Part shown: in pieces, positions 22,200 through 33,760 of the stretch
How the letters are laid out: each line of letters opens with the position of its first letter
Numbering within the stretch: the first letter of the stretch is position 1
Source: Oryzias latipes
Lineage: Eukaryota > Chordata > Actinopteri > Beloniformes > Adrianichthyidae
Assembly: GCF_002234675.1 (NCBI RefSeq)
Contig: NC_019866.2
Coordinates: 11,065,261-11,129,260, forward strand
Length of the DNA: 64,000 nucleotides
Direction of reading: 5' to 3'
Notes under the pieces: model-generated
Told to the model about the DNA's origin: nothing
Seen by the model: only the letters and a program-made list of their open reading frames with translations
Database searches by the model: none
Translations under genes and position numbers: made by a program

Positions 22200-24822
22200 T
22201 GCAGAAGCACAGGAAGGGGGAGGGGAGAAGGCTTCTCTATTTTCTCCTCGTCCCCATCATTTCACCTCAATTACTGTCTGTTTTTGTAAAAAAATAATAA
22301 TAAATGCTCCAAGGCATGCTTTAAAAAAAGGGGGACTCCTTCTATTCCTCTGTTTACAAATTTACACATAAAGTTGCAAACCCCTTCGTGTAGAAACACA
22401 AAATTGATCCAAAAAATTCGACACCCACGTAGTCATTTTGCGTCTAAACATCTGAAATAAATTATATGCAGGAATGCATCCAACATTCAGAGCTGCTAGA
22501 GTGAGGGGAGTAAATAGATGGCCGTGATAGAAAATACAGGCAACCTCCTCCTTTTTCCCACCCACACACGCACTGCAAATGCCAGTTCTTTCATTTCTTT
22601 CTGAATGAAAGACAACCTGGTTGTAGATGATCCCCAAGGATGCCCGGCTCGCTCTTTAGCAAAAATAGAATTAATCTCAAGTGCTACGTTTCTGTTTTTT
22701 ACGCAGACGAATCTTTCATTCTTACCTGTTAGGTCAGGGACATAAGTGAGTACAAATCTTTATCTGTTGGCCTTTCAGGCCTTAATGTGTTCTCTGTCTT
22801 CTGTGCGCCAGGGGCTCCTCAAAATCACCTTTAAAATGCTCCTAATAAAGAATAAAGGGATACTGAATCTGGAGTTGTACCATGGATAACAAATCTAGTT
22901 TAAAGTGTCTTTAAGAATATGCTGGTGTGATTACAGTTTTCAGCCAAACTCTTTTTTTCTAAATACAAGCCAAGAAATTCTGTGCATAATATCTGAGCCA
23001 CATCTCTAATTATCATCTCTGCTGCGCTGGTTAATTAAATCAAACTATTGTTACTCTATACTGCCTTTTAGAGTCATGTTAACAAATTAAGAAAAACCCA
23101 ACACTCAAGCACAGAAATGCTTCTGTCTGCACAGAACAACGGTTGTCAGGATTTCAAGGAGAACCTGAGACTGAAATGTTCATTCAGGGGCAATCAAATT
23201 ATAACACGGACCTAACAAGCAGCTCTCCCAGCAAAAGACGTGTGCATGAGCCAAAACGAAATAAAGGAGGGGAAAGTGAGGAATGTGTTTGTGCAGAGCA
23301 GGGGTGCAGGGGGGAAAGGGGACGCTCAAAAGCAGGAGGGAGAGAAGTAAAAATTCTTTACAGCACTGCTTGGTTTCTGTGGATTTGTATGTTGGCTTGT
23401 TAACTAAAGGGGGACTTGAATAAAAGCAGCGAGTAGCAGTGCATTTTGAGAAGTGCATGAGAATGTGTGTGACATACAGGTACTTTCCAATAAGGTTCCA
23501 CTTTGGAAAAGGAAAAACAAAAAGTGGGATTTCCGTTTTGTAACCAAAAGAGGCATGGGAAAAATGTAACAAAGGCGTGAGACAGGGGTAACCTGGGCAG
23601 AGGAGCTCTGCTAGTGACAGGCAAAGCAAGGCAGCAGCTGATGTATGCAGGTCACAGGAAGGCTGCGTTGCGTAGGTGCTACTCCCAACGGGACCTGTGT
23701 TTAATGTTTACATGATCTCAAAGATGCTTCCTTGCCTTTTCCCATCTCCTCACAGGAGGAATCAAGATCAAATAAACAGACTGGAGTCCCAAGCTGTTAG
23801 AATCTCATCAAGATTAGCAGCATCATATTACCTATGGTGTCTCAGCATTAAACATTCTTAATGAAAACCTCAAATTTAGTGGTCATTTTAACAGGAGGAT
23901 GCTAAAAATGTTGCTTTATTTTAAGCCCAGATGGAAATATTCATATGATGTTATTTATCTCTTTTGGGAAACATGCCATTTGCAGCTTGCAGCGCGCAGA
24001 GAGCCAGGCTTATCGTCTTTGTGACTCACTCAATGCTGGGTGTGTGCATCTCCTTGTTTGTGTGAGCCTGTGGGCTGGTGCAGCAGGACTCAAACACCCA
24101 CGTCTTGCTGCGTGGACCCAGCGCCACCTGTCGTCCAGTCTGCCTCAGCCCCTGACATCCACACGTCATCAGTGAGCTTCCAGCCTGTCGGTCCTCCAGC
24201 ATCTCTCGCACACACACCCTCAAATTACATCCGAGATGGGCAAACCGAGGAATATCAAAACAGAGCCAAACATTGGTGGTTGAACATGGTTCAACTGTGC
24301 TATGCCAGCTCAATGTGGAAACGAAGATCAAGAGTCAATCACTTTGTATGATTACAGATGGTGTCTCCATCTGTTTTTCTTTTCTTTTTTTATTTTATTG
24401 CACGCGTTTTGAAGAGAAACCTACTGATAAGGGTCCTCATTTGGAACAACAACAAAAAAACAAATGCAAGGAGGAAGACCAATATGTCAGAATGGCCTTC
24501 TTTTGTTTTAGCGACAGACTTTTGTCTTCTGTTTACACAAATCCAAAGTACAGCAAGGCAACATGCAAGCAGCTGACAGATACGTACAACTGGTTTTGCT
24601 AGAATTGCAGAAATATGGCCTTGGATCATCCTCTTTACATCCTAATAATTGATTGCTTCTGTTAAAAGCCTGAAGTTCCAGAAAAACATGGGACTCATTA
24701 GCATCTTCTGAGGTCACTTCCTCTGCAAGCTGTACGCCACCTGCTGGCTCACCCCCGTTTGCACTATTTTTGACAATAACTGCTTTGTTATAGCTGTGCA
24801 AACCAAACAATATTGGGGTGGG
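22200..24822. other. Intergenic stretch between the tmem100-like gene and tedc2, no gene recognised
   Basis: No exon with recognisable similarity. The longest open frame (23180-23629, minus) is leucine- and cysteine-rich with no domain signature and is probably chance. Confidence 0.4.
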
Positions 24823-25054
24823 CGTAGTGCAAAGGTAGAGTGGTCAACCTCTGATCAGAAGCAGGTTGGGTTCCCCCCTACCCGCCCATATGTCTTGTCC
24901 TTGGGTACAGAACCCCACATTGCTCCTCATGGTTATAGGTTGGCACCAGTGTTAGTCAGCAGAGCTGCCATGTGAATGTTTGTGCATGGGTCTGTGAGTG
25001 TAAAGCGCTTTATGCCTTCTAAGAAAGTAAAGCGCTGTGTAAATATTTACCATT
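24823..25054 (+). repeat. Probable degenerate tRNA-derived SINE
   Basis: It opens with tRNA-like GGCGTAGTGCAAAGGTAGAG and a B-box-like GGTTGGGTTCC. It ends with the TGTGAGTGTAAAGCGCTTTA / AAAGCGCTGTGTAAATATT module common at the 3' end of fish SINEs. No clear target-site duplication was found, and the sequence is diverged, suggesting an old copy. It sits just beyond the tedc2 3' end. Confidence 0.55.
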
Positions 25055-25455
25055 TAATATTTTCTGGAAAACAACAGTTGGATCACAGAGGTCACACTCA
25101 TTCCACATTTAATGCAAAAAAAATACATTTTAACACTATATTTAAAGATTTCACCCAGAGAGCCCACACGAATCTAAATTCTAAACCTGCATTTTCTAAT
25201 TCACGTTTATGGATTTCCATCAATCTCCTAGATCTTTACATGCTTATCGTTTAGGATCACATCAGACCAGAGAAGGCTGCGTCCAGATTGGAAGGCCAGA
25301 CAATATCACGCAAATCACAGCTGACATTAACAGACAGAAATATTTGTGCTTCAGCTTTCCTCTGTTGAAAATAATTGGGCACAAATTAACGTTTCGTTCA
25401 TAAAATGTGCTTTCACTCCGTTTTTTAAACTTCATGAACTCGGTTACATCCGTCC

Positions 25456-28400
25456 TTAGTCAGGTTCTGAGTCCAGGACGATGGCGGGGAAGCGTTCCCC
25501 TCCTTCACCCAGCAATGAGTACATGTCTCTGAGCATGCTCGGTTTAGGACATCCAGAGCCGGGTCCAATGGAGGAAAGGTGAGAAGAGAGAGAGTCCCAC
25601 AGTACCTGCAGCAGAGATTATGGTCACGTGATCTAATCTGAACAAAATCTTATAGAACACATTATGAGGAAAGCTCTAACCTGTTCCAAGTGAATCTCTT
25701 GTTGCAGAAGTGCCACGCTCGCCCGTAGCCTCTCCACTTCTTGGAGTTCTGCTTCTGTTTTACAGGTTATAATCAGGGGCAGGGGTGAAGATATCCCATC
25801 TCTCCACACATCGTTTGCCCCAGTGGGGCAAAGACAGCCTCCCTCGGGCCTCCATTGATCCCATGCTTTCCACTCTGATGGAAAATATGGTTATTTTTAG
25901 AGCGTCAGCAACTGTACCCTAAAACGTTTTTCTGCTCAGTTGCCTAAGCTTTAAATAGAAGGGGTCTTTGCCTTGGCTCATCTGGAAAGATAGCTTCAAA
26001 ACTCCGCAGTCACAGGGAGGGGATCTGAAAGTACGGATCTGACACCTGGGCTGCACCGCAACTGCTCCGCATGCCGAGTCGGAGAACCTAGATTAACTCG
26101 TTAGCACACCGCAATCGTTTTTCCAAATACTGTTTGAATTATACTAATTAAAAGCCCCTCTCATAGGAAAAAAAATGTTCAAAATGAAATGCGTATGCAG
26201 CTACGAGGTGCAAATCCCTAAATTAGTTGCATGTGTTCACTTCACATGATAAAATTCTGTGTGGGGGGCTTAGAAATGAATGGAAACATCCCTCTCGCAC
26301 TTATTTGGCAGCGTACTTGTGGGGAATTTGATATTTAACTGGCAACCATAAACCGATCTCCTTCCCAGAAGATGACTGGAGCACAATTATGGGGATTGTA
26401 TAAAAGACGTCCATGAAGACATTTCTGATGAATCCAAATTATGCGTCATTTTAAACCATCATGGTATTTATTTTATTTGGAGAGTGTGTGATGTTTAATG
26501 TTATTTTCTCATGGATAATTACAATTCTTACCTTGTTTCACTTCATCTGCCAAGATCTGGAGCTCAGCTGTTGTCATATCCAACCTTTTACGGCTCTGAG
26601 GAGAGCCCTTCTCATTTTGTCTGCTACCTATGAAGAGGCTGATGATTAAAATACATATTTATGATGGCCGACCTTCAGCAGCGCAGGGTGAAGATGAGAA
26701 ACTCTGAGGGAAAGTTAGTTTGAATGAACATCAAAAAAACAATCTTTACTCCTCAGGATCGTGGGAAACTGTTTGGCAGGGAAAAAGCTTTCTAAATAGC
26801 TCTTACAAACTCGCTTCCTGCCAACTCTTGTGGAGTTTCCACACAAACGCCACGTTTTCTCACCCACACGCTTGTGTCATTAATCTACATCACTGATTTT
26901 CACCACTCCTAACTTTGAACACTTAAGTCTGAACAAGCCTTTTACCCCGCTCTGCGTCCATTTCAGATGTATGATTGGCAAAGATCTCCTCCGTCTGTTG
27001 GTAATGCACAAGATCGAACGCTTTGTGAGTCAATCTGTCCAGCTGACCCCTGGTCTTATCTGGAGAACCACTCGGCCAATCCTTGGGAAACTATAGGGGT
27101 CAGAAGAGCCTTTTAAACTCAAGAGTTTTTTTTTAAACTGTATCAATAAAGAATTCTAAAATAAAAAGAATATCTATTTGAAGCATGTGCTCAAATTTGC
27201 ACAACATGGAAATACAGTTTGCCACCCTAGAAAATAGTTACCATAGTTCTGACGCGATCCAAAAAGTGATTCCTTTCAGGCACAGGTTTATTTTGCAGGG
27301 CAATGGCCTTCTCCCACAATCTGTAGATTATATAAAGAGAAATATTTGTTCAGCTACACACCTGCTGTGAAATTAGGAATCACTTTTTAGAATTTGAATC
27401 AAGATTTAACCTGATGTGTTTACTCCGAGAAGCTCGCCATTTTGTCGCTTGTTCATGAAGAAACCTGTCATGTAGCAAAGTCAAGAAATAAAAAAGCGCA
27501 TCCAAAATTTAAAAAAAAAAAAGCTTTAATGATTCATACCTATTTTGTATATGCAAACTGTTAGTGCCACGTAGTGGTTTATTTAGAGAAAGGTTGGAGG
27601 CAGATGCAGCATTGCTCGGGTCATCTCCGCTCTGCATGTTGCTCCCGTCCGTCTTGTTTTCAGAGAGTGGCGTGGTGATCTGATCAGGAGTGGCAGATGC
27701 CGAGACAGTCTGCTGCAGTTTCCTCAAGGCATGGTGATGATCAGTCTGGACTAAAGGAGGGCGATTTTGGATTACTTTTCTTTTACAGGTGGATTTGGAC
27801 TTTCCAGATGTGCCGGTTGCTGAAAATCTTGAACTTGTTTTGGGGCGAACTGTTGACGCTGATATTTTGTGTTCTTCTTTGTCACAGCTGAAGGGTTTAG
27901 AGGCAGCTCTGGCTGCATTTTGACTTCCTTTAGCAGGAGCACTTTGACTCAATTTACCCATAAATGTGTCTTTTTCCTTTTGAATACGAGATACATTTGA
28001 TTTTAATGTTTTTCTAGAACTGTCTGAGCCTGTGCGAACTCGTAGAGCTTCTTCCAGTGCTTTTTCAAGAAGTTCTATATCTTCTTTCTCCCTCGATGAA
28101 GAGTCAGCATCTGAAAATGCAAGGATACAACTCAGTTATTCCAGCTAATTATAATGGTATCATAAATTTCTTAGTTTTTTCTACCAAATTTGTTGTTTTC
28201 TAATTTAAATTTGCTGTTAGTATTACTAAAATAGACTACATACCTTAAATTATTAAGGTTAATTTTTTAATCAACCATTTTTCTTCTGACAACCCAGACT
28301 GATTCATTTTACTTCAACTTACCTCGGAGAGCATCTTCTGCAAGTTCTGACTCCTCAAACGATTGGCATGTTCTAAATGAAAATTTAAAAAAAAAGAAAA

Positions 28401-29079
28401 AGATTAAAGGAATTGGATTTAAGGATATAAAAGTTTTTTTTTGTCATATGCACAGTAAGGAAACAGGTTTCCCTGTACAATGAGATTCTTACTTTGCTTT
28501 TCGCTCTGAATGCCAAAATTTTAAAGGTTAAATAAAATAAAATAACATAAAGATAGAGTAGGATTATATTTACAGGATTGCAACACAAAAAACATTATCA
28601 GAGGTTCATGACAGTATAAATATGCAAACTGGTTTTTGTACACATTGTGAGTTAAATACACATAATAATCTATGTTTTAAAAATAGTCATGCTTTAAATG
28701 CAGATGTATAGTTTGCTTAAGTAAAAGGCACTGCTGGGATTCGAACCCAGGATCTCCTGTTTACTAGACAGGCGCTTTAACCAACTAAGCCACAGCGCCA
28801 TGTGGTCGCCACATGCCAATTTAACCTGATGAGCAGAACACAGGGCCTAAGATTACTCTAAATGTATTACTCACTGTGTGCACAAATGATAAAAATACAT
28901 TAGTTATAAACAACATTCATTCCATGTTAAAAATTTTACTGACATAGCCTTGGAGTTTAACGTATGTTTACTTACAGGTTATTTAAGATGTCCACATAAA
29001 GCTGAATGGAGTCGTTGAGCTGGGTTTGTTCGTCCTTATAAATCTGAATAATTTCTTTAACCGTAGATATCAGCGACAT
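25456..29079 (-). CDS. tedc2: tedc2, tubulin epsilon and delta complex protein 2, complete, 9 coding exons
   Basis: Partner of TEDC1 and of delta- and epsilon-tubulin, needed for stable triplet microtubules in centrioles (known for the family). Coding exons: 29079-28976, 28372-28323, 28110-27540, 27464-27411, 27320-27242, 27090-26946, 26627-26532, 25874-25681, 25605-25456, totalling 1443 nt with consistent phases and 480 aa (human about 433). Recognised from the C-terminus ([18 protein letters not shown] against human CRAVHSLLCEGGARVLTI), from IHLEQVLWDSL against IHLEKVLMAEL, and from [15 protein letters not shown] against LEFLTQALEKAVRVR near residue 65. The middle (exon 3) is a long low-complexity Ser/Thr/Lys-rich linker; the last two exons carry a short coiled coil (about [18 protein letters not shown]). 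Adjacency to ccnf matches human. Intron 1 holds a tRNA gene on the same strand. Confidence 0.92.
28430..28620 (-). repeat. Possible LINE 3'-end fragment in tedc2 intron 1
   Basis: The phrases GTCATATGCACAGTAAGG and CAATGAGATTCTTACTTTGC resemble the 3' end of a common teleost non-LTR element. No open frame; similarity is from recollection. Confidence 0.35.
28726..28799 (-). tRNA. tRNA-Thr (anticodon AGT)
   Basis: The 74-nt minus-strand sequence folds as a cloverleaf. The acceptor stem GGCGCTG pairs with CAGTGCC (one G-U) and the discriminator is U. The anticodon arm CCTGT-CTAGTAA-ACAGG has anticodon AGT. The T arm carries GGTTCGAATCC (B box) and the D arm GGCTTAGTTGG (A box). It is intron-free and followed directly by TTTT, a polymerase III terminator. 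It closely resembles vertebrate tRNA-Thr-AGT. It lies wholly in tedc2 intron 1, in the same orientation as tedc2. Confidence 0.97.
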
Positions 29080-29486
29080 AGTTCTTCATTAAGTAAGGGC
29101 AGAGTTCTTACTGTTCCTCCGTTACAAAACCAAAAAAACCGAATGGCCGATCATCAGCGAAAAAAAACTAAAAACGACGCGACAATTGGTTTCCGTACAT
29201 TGTTTCATCGGTTTTACACCGAACAACATTACCTGTTTTTAAATCTGGCAACGTTAACTGAGTACTAAATACCCGCCAGCTCGCAGATAACGGATGCGGA
29301 AGTTACACTACCTAACTTGAGATGCAACTAATAGTTGCAATTTAAAAAGCAAACAAACTTGTATTTAAAAATTGAACCAACGTATTTAAAATAAATCTGT
29401 CTTTTTCTTCTTTTCAAAAACACGCACGCAGTACTTGTCATAAGGTAGCTATCGACACATGATTGTCTTATTCAGAAGTTTTTAGT

Positions 29487-29496
29487 TCTCGCGAGA
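29487..29496. promoter_or_regulatory. TCTCGCGAGA promoter palindrome upstream of tedc2
   Basis: A perfect 10-bp TCTCGCGAGA palindrome lies 408 bases upstream of the tedc2 ATG. This motif is a known element of TATA-less, often bidirectional vertebrate promoters. No divergent plus-strand gene was recognised to its right before hmox2. Confidence 0.5.
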
Positions 29497-29529
29497 CTTA
29501 CATTAAAGTTTGGGTTAGGAAAAGCGGTT

Positions 29530-31080
29530 GCTAAGAGAGCCATTCGTCAAGGACAAAAATAGTTTGTACATAATTTGGATAAAATTCTATATTTTTAACA
29601 GCAAAAGAGGAGTGGGATTCTTGTTATTCCTCACAGACCTTAATGCAATTGCAAACGTATACCTACATGACTTGGAAAGACAATTGATCAGATGCCCAAC
29701 AAACTGCAAGGTCACTGAAACTTGGATAAGGATGCAAATGCAATATCAGAAAACCATTAAGAGAATAGTTCCATTTCAAAGTATGACGTTAGTCAGATCT
29801 TTTCTTAGACAATTCTCTGTTCTTTTTCAACTTCAATTAATCACTGGCGTAACCAAAGCAGTTTAATGCAATGCAACAGCTTGTTGGCCCCACTGGAGTG
29901 AAGTGATTCATGTTGAGTGCACATTTTCCCCCACCAGCCTCCTGGAGCTCAGAAGCAGCGAGGGGGAAGGCCCTGCGATCAAACATCTGACATAAAAGCC
30001 GGCATACTGGCATGAAACTGGCTCATTGAGCAGAAACACATCCAAAAATGTACACTTTGTTCCCTGACACACACATATGTTTGCTGAACATATTTCATGA
30101 ACAGCATGAATGAATCATGTATGCACATGAAGAACCAAAAAAAAAAAAATCTTCCTCTGACTTGGATCTGTCTCTCTGGTGCAAAAAAACAGACAAGATT
30201 GGTCTGTGTGCTTATGAGGGAGAGATTAAGATGTTCTGGTTCAACTCTCACAGGAAAATGTAGTTAAGTTACACAAGAAACTATGTGGAAATTGTTATTT
30301 TCAGTCAAACTTTTACTTTCCAAAACCTACATATGCATTTTAATATGTATTGTTGTTGCTGCTATAAGGCTTTTAACCAATTCTTCTTCCTTTTGGAACG
30401 CCACCCCGTTATTAATCCAGCTACAATGGCTCCCCATCCGTTTCCGAGTGCATTTTAAACATGGTTTTACCATGCAGAGCTCTTAATATCCCCTTTACTA
30501 TGTAAAAGACCTCGTGCAGCCGTACACTCCCAGCAGGTCCCTGAGATCATGTGACCAGTGTCTGCTGGTTGTAAAGAGAACCCGGTTTAAACTAAAGGCG
30601 AGAGAGCCTTTGCAGCAGTGGCTCCATCACTGTGGAACTCCCTTCCTCTCAACCTTACATCTGCAGACTCAGTTTTTTCTTGTAAAAAAAAAGCTGAAAA
30701 CCTAGCCTTTTTATAATTCTTTTTCTATACTCTGTGATCCTTATCTTAAAAGGTTATTATTCTTATTATTGTGTTGTTTCAAAGAGAAAAACCCTTCAAC
30801 TTAATATTCTCTACAATGACTGTTTTTAGTTTGCTTATTTATGTAAGCCAATTACTCCTGAAATAAGAGATAAATATTTAAACTAGCCTTTCATTGTACA
30901 TTTAACCAACAACTCAGATTTGTGTCCTGTTAAAAAAAAGCATAAATAAAATGAAAATAGAACTCATTTCTTAATACCTAAAAGAGTAATAGTATAGTAT
31001 CAATAAAGGTGGAAAGCAAACTCCTGTCAAAAAGAAAACACATTTACAAGAAAACTACAAATCTGTGCTTTAAAATACTA
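29530..31080. other. Intergenic stretch between tedc2 and hmox2
   Basis: No gene recognised apart from a LINE fragment listed separately. An open frame at 29528-29866 has no recognisable domain. Confidence 0.4.
30377..30715 (+). mobile_element. LINE ORF2 C-terminal fragment (L2/Rex1/CR1-like)
   Basis: Plus-strand translation shows LQWLPIRFRVHFK, then YTPSRSLRSCDQ, LLVVKRTRFK and WLHHCGTPF in changing frames. These are the typical sequence blocks after the reverse transcriptase in L2/Rex1/CR1-type elements. The copy lacks the reverse transcriptase itself, is frameshifted and is 5'-truncated, so it is a decayed relic. Confidence 0.7.
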
Positions 31081-31085
31081 CAAAC

Positions 31086-31093
31086 TGACGTCA
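31086..31093 (+). promoter_or_regulatory. CRE (TGACGTCA) in the hmox2 promoter region
   Basis: A perfect cAMP-response element lies about 1.1 kb upstream of the hmox2 ATG, next to GC-rich sequence (GGCTCCGCCT). A non-coding first exon is expected to follow, because the coding exon has an acceptor at 32199-32200 (TATTCTAG). The link to hmox2 is inference from position. Confidence 0.45.
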
Positions 31094-32233
31094 TCCGTTA
31101 GGCTCCGCCTTACGCTGCAGAACGGGACAAATGTGTTGACGCAGATGAAAACTGAGTGTTAAATATTGACTTGTAATATAACGAATGTACCAAATTAAGG
31201 TTTGTTTCCTATTACTGAATCAACATGTCAGTCAGAAGAAGAACAGGTCGAATTTGTAGCGTGTCGTCAGCCGCTTTTAAACCTTAGAGTTTCTTAGCTT
31301 ACTACGATATTTAGCTTTAGCTAGCTAGAGTCATCCGGTAAAGTTAGCTGTGGTGGTCAAAATGGTGTTCCGTTATATTTTAAAAAAGATAGTGTTGTTA
31401 GTGGTGTTACTGTATTACCAAATTTGTTTCTTGTTTTAGAATTCTTGTTAGAATGTGTGAAAGAAACAGAATGACTTGAAGTCTCGACATTACTGCTAGA
31501 TTACCGGTCATCATTCTGGGAGACCTGTCCTGTGGTAAACGCCAGAAGCCTTGTTGTTGTATTGTGTGTCATTTGAGCTGCTGGGGTTTCTGGTTGGCTG
31601 CTTTATGCAGGTCAAGCAGAGGCTATCTTTGTAAAACAACTGAACCAGATCTCACCAGAATGACCTGCTTCAGCTTTTACTTCTTGTTTTCCTTTCAAGG
31701 TAAATACTGCCAGGCGCCTCTGATGATTTAGCTTGTTTTACTTTGGGGACTTTCATAATCATCTGCAGATTTTCTACCCCTTGTTTGGTGAGTTTACCTC
31801 TCCACTGCTTTTATGTCGAAACTGCTTTATAAAGCTGCTGTATTCTGTATATATCGGATTTGTCTGCTATTGGATTTTAGTTGTCAAAGTTGTCATTGTT
31901 TCATTCATTATTTCCTAGAAATAACAAGTCGATTAGTGTTAATAGCCTCATGTTAACACAAGCATTTAATGAAAAATTGATCCAATATTTTGTTGATGTT
32001 ATATATTTTGTGATGGGGATTTTTAAACATTAATATAGTGTAATGCTTGTATTTTGTTTGTTTTTCTGTTTAAGAGATATGTATTGAGTGACCCCTTAGA
32101 TTTAAAGTCATCTTTTTGTTTATTTTCTGTTCTAGTTGTTGTTTTTAGGGTTTTGGTGATTTTGACCTCAACTTTTTTACCTTCCTTGTAAATATTCTAG
32201 TGTGATAGCATTTCTGGAAACATCACATCGCCA

Positions 32234-33760
32234 ATGTCTGCAGAGAAAATGGGGACAAGAGGACTGGGGAATGAAGAAAAAGAAGGCGCTCTCAGGTAAA
32301 TCGGAAATATGATTTTGTTTTCCAATCAAGTAAAATGTGATTATAAATTATCCTGCTTCCAAGGTATTTGTCAATTTATCCGGTTTTGTTAAAAAAAAAA
32401 AAAAAGTCTTTGGACTAGACGACTCATTTTTTGATGCTTTGCCCTTTCCAGTCCAGAGGACCTATCAGAGATGCTTGCAGCAGGGACCAAAGAAGTTCAC
32501 GAAAAGGCGGAAAACACGCAGTTTGTGAAAGATTTCCTCAGGGGACGAATCCGCAAAGAGCTCTTCAAGGTTAGATTGGTTAAAATTGAAGAGGGGTCAG
32601 CTTTTAAAATAACGAACTACTGCTTTGTTATTGGAGAGGTAAAGAAATGTAGCACTAACTGTGCATTTCTGTCTTCGATCAGCTTGGCGCTGTGGCACTT
32701 TATTATACATACACTGCCATGGAGGAGGAGATTGAAAGAAACAAGGACCACCCCCAGTTTGCTCCACTCTATTTCCCTGCAGAATTGCACCGTCATGAAG
32801 CTCTGGCTCGTGATCTCGAGTACTTTTATGGTCCAGAATGGAGGAACCAGATTACATGCTCCAAAGCCACCCAGTGTTATGTAGATCGTATCCACCAGGT
32901 AGGGGAGGAAGATCCGGTGTTGCTGGTGGCCCATGCCTACACTCGCTACATGGGGGACCTGTCTGGGGGGCAAGTGCTAAAGAAAGTCGCACAGAGAGCT
33001 TTGAAGTTGCCTCCCACAGGAGAAGGCCTGGAGTTCTATCAGTTTGATGGGATCCATAGTGCCAAAGCATTCAAGCAGTTGTACCGAAGTCGGATGAATG
33101 AGTTGGAACTGGACATGGACACAAAGAAGAGACTGGTGGATGAGGCTGTCAAAGCCTTTCAATTCAACATGGAGGTACGAGGCCAGAGAGAACAACTTTA
33201 GGGATTCTTGTAATGTTTCATACTGCACACATGAGAGCTTTTGTGCATGTTTTGACCACCTTTCTCTAAATCTGAAACCAAAAAAAAATGTTATTACTGA
33301 TAAAACAAGGGATTGTGCTTTCGCATTTACCTGCTAAATCATCCGACTTATCTTTGCCTTGTTAGACTGCTGTTCAAGTATTTTCTGGAATATTCCAACA
33401 AAACTGTGCTTGTCTTCTCTCTTTTTTAAAGGTGTTTGAAGAGTTGGAAGAAATTGGCAAAACATTTCAAGAGGATGTTTTAGATGCTGGGATGCCAGTT
33501 CATGGAGCAATGGACGGAGACATCAGCAAATGTCCATACTATGCTGCCAAAATGGGTAAGTACTGTTTTATGAATTCCACTTTTTTGAAAGGATTCTGTT
33601 CTCTAGTTTGACGTTTGTCCCTCTTGTCCCAGCTGCATCAGGAGGAACAGCCTACATGTGTCAGATGGCCATGGTTGTGCTCCGACACCCAACAGGGCAG
33701 GTCCTGTTTGCCACCTGGTTTGCTGCCTTGGCTGGACTGGCAGCATGGTATCTGATGTAG
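32234..33760 (+). CDS. hmox2: hmox2, heme oxygenase 2, complete, 5 coding exons
   Basis: Membrane-anchored ER enzyme that opens haem to biliverdin, CO and iron using electrons from cytochrome P450 reductase. Coding exons 32234-32295, 32452-32569, 32683-33174, 33432-33555 and 33633-33760 total 924 nt, 307 aa (human HO-2 316). The proximal haem ligand is His37 in [19 protein letters not shown]; the distal helix glycines are in GDLSGGQ (151-157). The C-terminus is a hydrophobic tail anchor ([19 protein letters not shown]). One haem regulatory Cys-Pro motif is present (KCPYYAAK, C258-P259). At the second position Cys275 is followed by Gln, so the Cys-Pro pair is absent. Neighbouring dnaja3 and coro7, as in human 16p13.3, and a retained regulatory motif argue for HO-2 over HO-1. 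Teleosts may carry two copies; which one this is remains open. Confidence 0.95.

Noticed and set aside
23180-23629. A 149-codon minus-strand frame rich in Leu and Cys that could look like a membrane protein
   Set aside because: Hydrophobicity comes from CT-rich sequence. No signal peptide logic, conserved motif or promoter was seen.
29528-29866. A 112-codon frame to the right of the TCTCGCGAGA motif, considered as a divergent gene
   Set aside because: No domain or homologue recognised, and no clear splice or polyadenylation context.
32683-33201. The hmox2 central exon read through its donor as a longer protein end
   Set aside because: The GTACGA donor at 33175 and exact phase with the following two exons give the expected HO-2 C-terminus and membrane anchor.
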